A stretch of DNA of 64,000 nucleotides, taken from Corynebacterium striatum ATCC 6940 (GTDB lineage Bacteria; Actinomycetota; Actinomycetes; Mycobacteriales; Mycobacteriaceae). The first letter of the stretch is position 1, and each line of letters opens with the position of its first letter. The translations under genes and the position numbers were made by a program. Below the pieces are notes generated by a model. The model was not told where the DNA came from. It made no database searches and saw nothing but the letters and a program-made list of their open reading frames with translations. The stretch lies in the NCBI RefSeq assembly GCF_000159135.1, contig NZ_GG667520.1:310190-374189 (forward strand). The letters run 5' to 3'. Positions 1 to 7,874 of the stretch are shown piece after piece.

Positions 1-1
1 A

Positions 2-274
2 GCCGTCATGGGCGACGATCCAGTTGAGATCATGGAATCCTTGGCCGACATGGAAGAGCGCCTCGCGCCGCACGTTAAAGAGCTGGACTACGGCGTTCCC
101 GGCCAGAGTGACACCAAGGTACTCGACCCGGCTTTCTACGAGTACCCACTCGAGACGCTCGGTCGCCACATGCGCGCGCCGGACATTGCGCAGGTTGAGG
201 ACACTCCGCTTCCTGCCGACGAGACTGAGAAGTATTCCGTGTGGCCATTGCGCCCTGAAAGGAAAGGCGAATAA
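2..274 (+). CDS. mrpE: Mrp Na+/H+ antiporter subunit E, C-terminal fragment
   Basis: This reading frame is open from the window edge, so the 5' part of the gene is missing. The visible ~90 residues are hydrophilic and lie directly before mrpF, the position of mrpE in Mrp operons. The segment around GDDPVEIMESLADMEERL resembles the end of the cytoplasmic MrpE domain, followed by a long acidic and Pro-rich tail. MrpE is a membrane subunit of the multisubunit monovalent cation/proton antiporter used in pH and Na+ homeostasis. Its stop overlaps the mrpF start by one base (TAATG). The assignment rests mainly on position, because the membrane part is outside the window. Confidence 0.6.
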   Translation, partial: AVMGDDPVEIMESLADMEERLAPHVKELDYGVPGQSDTKVLDPAFYEYPLETLGRHMRAPDIAQVEDTPLPADETEKYSVWPLRPERKGE

Positions 275-564
275 TGCTGGATTTCGCGCATTTTAGTGCT
301 TTCGAATGGGTCATTTTCGTCTGCATCTTCATCATGGGCGGCGCCCTTGCCTCCGCGTTGCTTCTAGCTCTGCGCTCCCGCGACGAGCTGACCCGCACGG
401 TCATGTCAGACATGGCCTTCTACGGCATGCTTTGCATGTACATCACGTGGACGTTCACGAACCACGCGTCGATTCTCTACGACATCGCCATGCTGGCGGC
501 AATCGCGGCCGGCGTGCTCCCGACGCTGTCGATGGCGCGCATCATCTCGAAGGGACGTCGATAA
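274..564 (+). CDS. mrpF: Mrp Na+/H+ antiporter subunit F
   Basis: This 96-residue protein has three predicted membrane helices (about residues 9-31, 46-60 and 66-86), the size and topology of MrpF. The conserved-type loop RSRDELTRTVMSD follows helix 1. MrpF is one of the small membrane subunits of the Mrp antiporter, which exchanges cytoplasmic Na+ for H+. The ATG overlaps the stop of the upstream gene by one base and is preceded by GGAAAGG, so translation is probably coupled. mrpG follows two bases after the stop. Confidence 0.8.
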   Translation: MLDFAHFSAFEWVIFVCIFIMGGALASALLLALRSRDELTRTVMSDMAFYGMLCMYITWTFTNHASILYDIAMLAAIAAGVLPTLSMARIISKGRR

Positions 565-566
565 GC

Positions 567-935
567 ATGGCGATTTACGAGATTATCGCATCCATCCTGC
601 TCATCGTGGCCACCATCCTCGTGGTCGCCACCGCAATTGCACTCTGGCGCGCTCCTGACGCCTTGACCCGAGTCAATCTGCTTGGGCCCACCGTCGGTCT
701 GGCTGTGCCGCTTTTGCTCGTGGCGAAACTCATCGTGGACTTCTCGGAAAACGGCTTTTCGCTGTGGTCGCTGGTGCGCGTGCTCATCGCGTGCTTCGGT
801 GTCTGGATTATCGGCTCCGTGGGCTCGTTCTACATGGGCCGTTCGATTTATGGAGTCACCGTCACGGACGTGAAGTACGCTCGCCGTGTCCATAAAGAAC
901 TGCGCACTGTCGAGGCCGACGAAGACGAGTTCTAA
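567..935 (+). CDS. mrpG: Mrp Na+/H+ antiporter subunit G
   Basis: This 122-residue protein has three predicted membrane helices (about residues 5-25, 40-60 and 68-90). The segment RAPDALTRVNLLGPT corresponds to the conserved MrpG loop (R-x-PD-x-x-TR). It is the last gene of the Mrp antiporter operon. The acidic C-terminal tail (about 35 residues, ending EADEDEF) is cytoplasmic. The ATG at 567 is chosen because it sits two bases after the mrpF stop; a longer in-frame reading would run back through mrpF. The amtB operator begins 11 bases after its stop. Confidence 0.8.
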   Translation: MAIYEIIASILLIVATILVVATAIALWRAPDALTRVNLLGPTVGLAVPLLLVAKLIVDFSENGFSLWSLVRVLIACFGVWIIGSVGSFYMGRSIYGVTVTDVKYARRVHKELRTVEADEDEF

Positions 936-946
936 CTGACCTCTTG

Positions 947-1004
947 CCTTTTCTATAGATCGATAGGTAACCTCATTTGGGTATCTATCGATCTATAGAA
1001 AAGG
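947..1004. promoter_or_regulatory. AmtR-like operator: perfect 20-bp inverted repeat before amtB
   Basis: The arms 947-966 (CCTTTTCTATAGATCGATAG) and 985-1004 are exact reverse complements separated by 18 bp. Each arm contains TTTCTAT-N6-ATAG, which matches the consensus of the corynebacterial nitrogen repressor AmtR (tttCTAT-N6-AtAG), one on each strand. AmtR represses amtB-glnK-glnD under nitrogen excess in C. glutamicum. The right arm also contains AGAAAAGG, the likely ribosome binding site of amtB. No AmtR gene is visible in the window. Confidence 0.85.
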
Positions 1005-1012
1005 TGTGGAAG

Positions 1013-2425
1013 ATGACGACAGATCAAGTAATTGCCGCTTCCGGCAACTCCTCGTGGATGCTGGTCAGTGCCTCCCTGGTTCTCCTTATGACCCCAGGCT
1101 TGGCGCTCTTCTACGGCGGAATGTCGGGGCGTCGCCAAGTGCTCAACATGATGATGATGTCTTTCGGAGTCATGGCCGTGGTCCCCGTCATCTACGTCTT
1201 GTGGGGCTGGTCCATGTCCTACGGCTCCCAGTCCGTCGCTGGACTCTTCGGCAGCCCTTTCCAATTCTTCGGTCTCAGCGGCCAAATCGTAGACGACGCG
1301 GGCAACTACGTCGAGGGCGCCTCTGGCTACCCGAACGTCATCGACATTGCCTTCCAAGTCACCTTCGCCATCATCTCCACCGCTCTCATCTCTGGCGCGC
1401 TGGCTGGCCGTGTGAAGTTCTCCGCGTGGCTCTTGTTTGCTGGCCTGTGGACCACCATCGTCTACTTCCCGCTGGCACACATGGTCTGGGGCGGCGGCAT
1501 CCTGTCCCACGCCGAGGCTTCCGTTTCCTCGTGGATCTTCGGCACCACCGACGGTCGAGCCACCGTTGCGCCGATTGACTTCGCAGGCGGCACCGTGGTC
1601 CATATCTCCGCTGGCACGGCTGCATTGGTCCTAGCGCTGGTCGTCGGCAAGCGTGCGGGCTTCCCAGGCAAGCTCGCGCGTCCGCACAGCCTGCCCATGG
1701 TGATGCTCGGCGCCGCGCTCCTGTGGTTCGGATGGTTCGGCTTCAACGGTGGATCCGCCTTCGCCGCTGACGGTGTGGCGGGCCTGGCGTGGCTCAACAC
1801 CACCGTGGCCGCCGCGGCCGCGATGCTCGGTTGGATGGCTACGGAAGCAGTTCGCTACAAAGCCGCCACCTCTCTCGGTGCGGCGTCGGGCGTCGTCGCC
1901 GGGCTCGTGGCCATCACTCCGGCCGCTGGAGCGCTGACCCCATTGACCTCGATTTTCCTCGGTGCTGTCGGCGGAGTCCTAGCGTGCCTCGGCGTGAGCC
2001 TGAAATACAAGTTTGGCTACGACGACTCCCTCGACGTTGTCGGCGTGCACCTCATTGCTGGCCTGTGGGGAACCGTAGGCTTGGCGCTGGTTGCTGACGG
2101 ATCTGGCGTCTTTACCGGCGACGTCGTCTACGGCCTCAAGTTGTTGGCTGTCCAGGCTGTCATCGCGGTGGTAGCCATGGCTGTCTCTGCTATTGGCACC
2201 TATCTCATTGCCTTGCTTATCAAGGCGACCATTGGTTGGCGAATTGATGCAGAAGACGAGTCTGGCGGAATCGATGTTGCGCAGCACCGTGAGTCCGCTT
2301 ATGACCTAAGCAGTGGTGCTGACTCCTCCCGTGGGCGCATGGGCGCTACTATTAACGGGCAGGGAAACACTTCCACGTTGGGCACTGCGCCCGTTATCCC
2401 GCCGCGTACCGAAGTCAAGGAGTAA
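1013..2425 (+). CDS. amtB: ammonium transporter AmtB
   Basis: This 470-residue Amt/Rh family channel imports ammonium. About 11 membrane helices are predicted. The family signature DFAGGTVVHISAG begins at residue 189, and the two pore histidines of the family are visible as H197 and H346 (GVHLIAG). The C-terminal ~60 residues are hydrophilic and cytoplasmic, the region where PII proteins dock. I chose ATG 1013 because AGAAAAGG lies 8 bases upstream; the in-frame GTG at 1004 and TTG at 977 fall inside the operator. It is first in amtB-glnK-glnD and probably AmtR-repressed. Confidence 0.95.
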   Translation: MTTDQVIAASGNSSWMLVSASLVLLMTPGLALFYGGMSGRRQVLNMMMMSFGVMAVVPVIYVLWGWSMSYGSQSVAGLFGSPFQFFGLSGQIVDDAGNYVEGASGYPNVIDIAFQVTFAIISTALISGALAGRVKFSAWLLFAGLWTTIVYFPLAHMVWGGGILSHAEASVSSWIFGTTDGRATVAPIDFAGGTVVHISAGTAALVLALVVGKRAGFPGKLARPHSLPMVMLGAALLWFGWFGFNGGSAFAADGVAGLAWLNTTVAAAAAMLGWMATEAVRYKAATSLGAASGVVAGLVAITPAAGALTPLTSIFLGAVGGVLACLGVSLKYKFGYDDSLDVVGVHLIAGLWGTVGLALVADGSGVFTGDVVYGLKLLAVQAVIAVVAMAVSAIGTYLIALLIKATIGWRIDAEDESGGIDVAQHRESAYDLSSGADSSRGRMGATINGQGNTSTLGTAPVIPPRTEVKE

Positions 2426-2767
<342 letters not shown>

Positions 2768-2768
2768 G

Positions 2769-4880
2769 ATGCACAACGCCGCCGAGCTTCGCGCACAAGC
2801 GTATGAAGCGGCGCTCGCATTAACCAAGACCCTGGAGTTGCCAGAGGGGACCGCCCTCGCAGCTACAGGGTCTTTTGCGCGCCGCGAGATGACGCCGTAT
2901 TCCGACCTCGACTTCCTCCTCATTCACGCCGATGGCACGGAGGTCGATGAGGACGCGGTGGCAGATATTTGGTACCCCATTTGGGAGGCCAAATACCACT
3001 TGGATTATGCCCTGCGCACCCCTACCGAGTGTGCGGAAATCGCTGGGGCCGATCCCGCGGCAGGTTTCGCGCAACTGGATCTGTCCTACGTGGCGGGGAA
3101 CAAGGCGCTTGTCGACGAAGCGCGCGCCAAGATTATTTCCCAGTGGCGGATTTTGCTGCAGAAGCACTTTGACTCTTTTCTCAACACTGCCATCGCGAGG
3201 TGGCGGCGGTCCGGAACGTTGGCAACGATGACCAACCCGGATATCAAGAACGGCCGCGGTGGCTTGCGCGATATTCAGTTCATCAGGGCCTTGGCATTGG
3301 GTAACTTGGCAGATGCCCCGCGCTTGGATTCTGAGCGCGACCTGCTGCTGGATGTTCGCACTCTGCTGCATGTTCACGCCCATCGGCACCGCGACCTGCT
3401 CGACCCTGAGTTTGCGGCCGAAATTGCGGAGGAGCTGGGCTTTGTAGATCGCTACGAGCTTTCGGCTGCGGTGGTCAAGGCGGCGTCGACAGTGGATAAG
3501 GCCATGGAGAGGGCATTGGCCACAGCACGGGGCGTCGTGGGCAGGCGCCAGCGCCTCGGTAGCCGCAAACCACTGGATGTCGGTGTTGTGGATAGTGGCG
3601 GTTACGTCACATTGGCCCGTAATGCAGATCTCGATGATCCGGGCCTGGGGCTGCGCGTGGCCGCGGCATCAGCGCGGACCAACCGCCCTATCGAACCAGG
3701 TGTATGGAAGTTGTTGCCTGCATCGCCTGAGCTACCGCAGAGGTGGAAAGCTGCCACTACCGACGCCTTTTTTACCATCTTGTCTTCCCCCACAGACACA
3801 CCTCGTCTGATTCAGGAATTAGATCGGGTAGGGATGTGGGAGAAGCTCGTTCCCGAATGGGCTCATATTCGTGGCATGCTGCCCCGCGAGCGGAGCCACG
3901 CACACACGGTGGACTACCACACGATGCTGACGGTGGCGCGGTGCGCCGAGGTACGCACCACTGTCGCCCGCCCAGACCTTCTCCTGCTCGCGGCGCTGTA
4001 CCACGACATTGGCAAGGGCTACGACCGCCCCCATGCCGCCGTCGGCGCGGAGATGGTGGCCAAAGCTGCCGCTAAGATGCGATTAAACTTGGCGGATCGC
4101 TCTCGAGTGCAAACCCTAGTAGCTGAGCACACGACGCTAGCCAAACTGGTTTCTCGAATGGATCCTCACTCAGATGAGGCGCGCGATAAGTTGCTCGCGG
4201 CTGTCCATTATGACTACCTCACGCTGTCCCTGCTCCTCGTCTTGACCAAAGCCGATGCCGAATCTACTGGGCCTAATGTATGGAACCCGCGTTTAGAGTC
4301 CGGAATAAAGGTCTTGAGCGAGCGTGCTTTTGACCAGTTGGAAGCGCTCACACCCACTAAACCGGTGGTTTACGCCGACGAGGAAATAGCTTTGAGCACT
4401 GACTATGAAGAGCGCACGCTCACCGTGACGTGGCGGGGCAAATACCAGCGCGAAGTTGTTCGCCCTTTGGCGCTCATCGCGGCGCTGGGCTGGACCATTG
4501 TGTCTTCGCGGATGGCGCGCGTTTCGGATGCGCAAGGGGAGGGGTTTGCCGCGGAGTTCGATGTGCGCACCGTGGCGGAGAGCTTCGATGCCGCGGCGGA
4601 CGAGGCGCGGTTTATCCAGTCTTATAAGTCAGGCGTATTCACGGTACTACCGGAGATTGACGGGGCGCCGACCACTGCGATGTGGACCGGCGGTGTGTTC
4701 GAGGTTCGCACGGTGGAGCGCACCGGTGTGCTGGGGCACGTGCTGGCGAAGCTACCGGACTGTGAGTGGATCACCAGCTATGTTCCGGGCGCCACGATGG
4801 TCCTGCACGCGAAGCCGCTTGGCGATGTCCCCCGCGCGACATTGGTCAGGAATGTGACCCAAGCGCTTGTGAGCGGCTAA
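2769..4880 (+). CDS. glnD: PII nucleotidyl-/adenylyltransferase GlnD
   Basis: This 703-residue protein is bifunctional: it modifies and demodifies GlnK according to nitrogen state. The N-terminal nucleotidyltransferase motif is visible as GSFARRE (G34-S35) with the D-x-D pair D46/D48. The metal-dependent HD phosphohydrolase motif is H412-D413 (LYHDIGKG), with further HD residues near MLPRERSHAHTVDYH. The last ~150 residues carry the ACT-type regulatory region. Its length fits actinobacterial GlnD, which is shorter than the ~890-residue E. coli protein. The start is one base after the glnK stop. Confidence 0.95.
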   Translation: MHNAAELRAQAYEAALALTKTLELPEGTALAATGSFARREMTPYSDLDFLLIHADGTEVDEDAVADIWYPIWEAKYHLDYALRTPTECAEIAGADPAAGFAQLDLSYVAGNKALVDEARAKIISQWRILLQKHFDSFLNTAIARWRRSGTLATMTNPDIKNGRGGLRDIQFIRALALGNLADAPRLDSERDLLLDVRTLLHVHAHRHRDLLDPEFAAEIAEELGFVDRYELSAAVVKAASTVDKAMERALATARGVVGRRQRLGSRKPLDVGVVDSGGYVTLARNADLDDPGLGLRVAAASARTNRPIEPGVWKLLPASPELPQRWKAATTDAFFTILSSPTDTPRLIQELDRVGMWEKLVPEWAHIRGMLPRERSHAHTVDYHTMLTVARCAEVRTTVARPDLLLLAALYHDIGKGYDRPHAAVGAEMVAKAAAKMRLNLADRSRVQTLVAEHTTLAKLVSRMDPHSDEARDKLLAAVHYDYLTLSLLLVLTKADAESTGPNVWNPRLESGIKVLSERAFDQLEALTPTKPVVYADEEIALSTDYEERTLTVTWRGKYQREVVRPLALIAALGWTIVSSRMARVSDAQGEGFAAEFDVRTVAESFDAAADEARFIQSYKSGVFTVLPEIDGAPTTAMWTGGVFEVRTVERTGVLGHVLAKLPDCEWITSYVPGATMVLHAKPLGDVPRATLVRNVTQALVSG

Positions 4881-4927
4881 GCTGGGGGAGTTAAAAATTA
4901 CCCGAGATTCTGAGGGAGCACTCACTC

Positions 4928-6553
4928 GTGTTTGAGTCACTGTCCGATCGCTTGCAAACAGCCTTGTCAGGTCTGCGTGGCAAGGGCAAGCTGACCGAGG
5001 CCGACATCAATGCCACCGCCCGCGAGATTCGTCTCGCGCTGCTGGAGGCCGACGTCTCGCTCACCGTCGTCCGTGCCTTCATCAAGCGCATCAAGGAGCG
5101 CGCCGCTGGCGCAGAGGTCTCCGAGGCGCTGAACCCGGCGCAGCAGGTCATCAAGATCGTCAATGAAGAGCTCGTTGACATCCTCGGAGGCGAGACCCGC
5201 CGCCTGCAGTTTGCCAAGAACCCACCGACGGTCATCATGCTGGCCGGTCTGCAGGGTGCTGGTAAGACCACCCTCGCCGGCAAGCTGGCCAAGCACCTGT
5301 CCAAGCAGGGGCACACCCCAATGCTGGTGGCTTGTGACTTGCAGCGTCCAGGCGCGGTCCAGCAGCTGCAGATCGTCGGCGAGCGCGCGGAGGTCGCAGT
5401 CTTTGCTCCGGACCCGGGTACCTCCATCGATTCCCATGAGCACGAGATGGGCACCTCCCACGGTGACCCAGTCGCCGTCGCCCAGGCGGGTATTGAGGAA
5501 GCCAAGCGCTCCCAGCACGACATCGTGATCATCGATACCGCGGGCCGCCTCGGTATTGATGAGACCCTGATGACTCAGGCACGCAACATTCGCGACGCTG
5601 TGAACCCAGATGAAGTCCTCTTCGTCATCGACTCCATGATTGGTCAGGACGCAGTCCAGACCGCCGAGGCCTTCCGCGACGGCGTCGACTTCACCGGCGT
5701 GGTCCTGACCAAGCTCGACGGCGACGCCCGCGGTGGTGCGGCGCTGTCTATCCGTGAGGTCACGGGTAAGCCCATCATGTTCGCCTCCACAGGCGAGAAA
5801 CTCCAGGACTTTGACGTCTTCCACCCTGAGCGCATGGCTTCGCGCATCCTGGGTATGGGTGACTTGCTCTCGCTCATCGAGCAGGCTGAGGCCACCCTCG
5901 ACCACCAGAAGGCCGAAGAAGCTGCCGCCAAGCTTGGCACCGGTGAGCTTACCCTGAATGACTTCCTGGATCAGATGCTGATGATCCGCCGCATGGGCCC
6001 AATCGGCAACCTGTTGAAGATGATGCCGGGCGGCAAGCAGATGAACCAGATGGCAGAGATGGTCGATGAGAAGCAGCTCGACCGCATCCAGGCCATCATT
6101 CGCGGCATGACCCCGCAAGAGCGTGAGAATCCGAAGATCCTCAACGCCTCCCGCCGCAAGCGTATTGCGAACGGTTCCGGCGTTTCGGTCTCTGAGGTCA
6201 ACCAGCTCATCGAGCGCTTCAACGAAGCCAAGAAGATGATGTCCAAGATGGCTGGCCAGTTCGGCATGGGCCCAGGCATGGGCCGTTCTGCGACCAAGAA
6301 GAAGGCCAAGGGCCGCAAGGGCAAGAACGGCAAGCGCAAGCCTGCCAAGAATCGTCCACGCGGCGGCATGCCGGGCATGCCAGGAGGTATGCCGGGAATG
6401 CCTGGTGGAATGCCGTCCATGGAGGAACTGCAGAAGCTGCAGAGCCAGATGGGCGGCGGTGGAATGCCAGGAATGCCGGGCATGCCGAAGATGCCCAAGG
6501 GAATGGAAAACATCGATCTCAACAACCTCGACTTTGGGCAGGGTAAGAAGTAA
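4928..6553 (+). CDS. ffh: signal recognition particle protein Ffh (SRP54)
   Basis: This 541-residue GTPase binds signal sequences of nascent membrane proteins together with 4.5S RNA. The N domain is followed by the G domain with GLQGAGKTT (residues 107-115), DTAGR (from D203) and TKLDGD (from T261). The methionine-rich M domain begins near residue 330. After a Lys/Arg-rich stretch the tail contains repeated GMPGMPGG segments (about residues 479-525), longer than in E. coli. GTG 4928 is preceded by GAGGGAG. The gene ends in a strong terminator. Confidence 0.97.
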   Translation: MFESLSDRLQTALSGLRGKGKLTEADINATAREIRLALLEADVSLTVVRAFIKRIKERAAGAEVSEALNPAQQVIKIVNEELVDILGGETRRLQFAKNPPTVIMLAGLQGAGKTTLAGKLAKHLSKQGHTPMLVACDLQRPGAVQQLQIVGERAEVAVFAPDPGTSIDSHEHEMGTSHGDPVAVAQAGIEEAKRSQHDIVIIDTAGRLGIDETLMTQARNIRDAVNPDEVLFVIDSMIGQDAVQTAEAFRDGVDFTGVVLTKLDGDARGGAALSIREVTGKPIMFASTGEKLQDFDVFHPERMASRILGMGDLLSLIEQAEATLDHQKAEEAAAKLGTGELTLNDFLDQMLMIRRMGPIGNLLKMMPGGKQMNQMAEMVDEKQLDRIQAIIRGMTPQERENPKILNASRRKRIANGSGVSVSEVNQLIERFNEAKKMMSKMAGQFGMGPGMGRSATKKKAKGRKGKNGKRKPAKNRPRGGMPGMPGGMPGMPGGMPSMEELQKLQSQMGGGGMPGMPGMPKMPKGMENIDLNNLDFGQGKK

Positions 6554-6571
6554 ATAGATTCCCACCACGAG

Positions 6572-6604
6572 GGGGCGGATGCGCGTTGCGTGTCCGCCCT
6601 TTTT
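6572..6604 (+). terminator. Rho-independent terminator after ffh
   Basis: GGGCGGATGCG and CGTGTCCGCCC form a GC-rich hairpin followed directly by TTTTT. It closes the amtB-glnK-glnD-ffh stretch. Confidence 0.9.
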
Positions 6605-6688
6605 GTCTTTGCCGGTTTGGCTCCCTAGATTTTCTACGACTAAAGTTGGATTTAAGAACTTCCGAGTCCAAAGGTCACCGAACGCGCC

Positions 6689-7873
6689 ATGAAGCCCACC
6701 CCAGTTGTCCGCCAAGTCCACCATGACATCAACGCGAAGCCCTTCATCGCCATTTGGGAGGTAACACGCGCCTGCCAGCTGGTATGTCAGCACTGCCGCG
6801 CCGATGCGCAGCACGAGCCAGCGCCTGGACAGCTGACCACGGAACAGGGCAAGGCGCTACTGGACTCCATCGCGAGCTATGACAAACCGCGCCCCATCGT
6901 GGTGCTCACCGGCGGCGACCCTTTTGAACGCGGCGACCTCGAAGAGCTCACCGAATACGGCACCTCCCTCGGACTGAACGTGTCGCTGTCGCCGTCGGTG
7001 ACACCGCGTCTCACGCGTGAGCGCTTGGAAGGGCTGCGCGCCGCTGGCGGTTGCGCATTGTCCCTTTCCCTTGATGGTGCTACCGCCGACACACATGACT
7101 ATTTTCGCGGATTTTCGGGCATTTTCGACCAAACTATCAAGATGGCTGAAGCAGTCACGGACGTAGGCTATCGTCTGCAGATTAACTCCACCATCACCAA
7201 GAACAACGTCAGGGAAGCACCTCAGCTGCTCAAGCGCGTTATCGCAATGGGTGCGAAGCTGTGGAGCGTGTTCTTCCTCGTTCCCACCGGCCGTGGCACT
7301 GGTTTGGAAGCGCTGACGCCGCTCGAGCGCGAGGACGCCATGCATTGGCTGCACGACGTCTCCAATCGCGTCGCCATCAAGACCACCGAAGGCCCGCAGT
7401 ATCGACGCGTCGTCATCGAAGCCCAGCGGGGAATCGAATACGAGGGCGGCGAGCTCTATAAGTTCCTCACTGAGGAAACCGAGCGAGTTCTCGGGCCCGC
7501 GGATGCCTCACATACGCGCCGCCCCCGCCCGCCGATGGCCATCAATGCTGGATCCGGGTTCGTCTTCATTGATCACCTGGGCGACGTCTATCCGAACGGC
7601 TTCTTGCCCATGCATTGCGGCAACGTCAAGGAGCAAACTCTGCCGGATATCTATGCCAATTCGCCGGTGTTTAAGAAACTGCGCGATCCTGCCCAGTGGT
7701 CGGGCAAGTGCGCGGTGTGTGAGTATGCAAGCGTCTGTGGCGGCTCGCGCTCGACCGCATTCGCGATGACGGGCGATCCTTTGGCCTCCGATCCCACGTG
7801 TGCTTATGTTCCGCTTGCATGGGAAAGGCAGAAGGACAAGCTTGACGCCGCCACCCACGTTAAAAGCAGCTAA
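6689..7873 (+). CDS. radical SAM/SPASM domain protein
   Basis: This 394-residue radical SAM enzyme has the 4Fe-4S cluster cysteines C29, C33 and C36 (CQLVCQHC) after EVTRAC, then the GGDPF motif that contacts SAM. The C-terminal SPASM-type region contains CGN, KCAVCEYASVCGG and a final PTC, enough cysteines for auxiliary clusters. It resembles the actinobacterial and Bacillus family related to heme-synthase and peptide-modifying SPASM enzymes. No precursor peptide, heme gene or partner is visible nearby, so the substrate is unknown. AAAGG lies 16 bases before the ATG, a weak ribosome binding site. It converges on the acyltransferase with one base between stops. Confidence 0.85.
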   Translation: MKPTPVVRQVHHDINAKPFIAIWEVTRACQLVCQHCRADAQHEPAPGQLTTEQGKALLDSIASYDKPRPIVVLTGGDPFERGDLEELTEYGTSLGLNVSLSPSVTPRLTRERLEGLRAAGGCALSLSLDGATADTHDYFRGFSGIFDQTIKMAEAVTDVGYRLQINSTITKNNVREAPQLLKRVIAMGAKLWSVFFLVPTGRGTGLEALTPLEREDAMHWLHDVSNRVAIKTTEGPQYRRVVIEAQRGIEYEGGELYKFLTEETERVLGPADASHTRRPRPPMAINAGSGFVFIDHLGDVYPNGFLPMHCGNVKEQTLPDIYANSPVFKKLRDPAQWSGKCAVCEYASVCGGSRSTAFAMTGDPLASDPTCAYVPLAWERQKDKLDAATHVKSS

Positions 7874-7874
7874 C

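Noticed and set aside
4967..6814. 615-codon minus-strand ORF opposite ffh
   Set aside because: His/Leu/Gly-rich translation with no domain, fully antisense to ffh.
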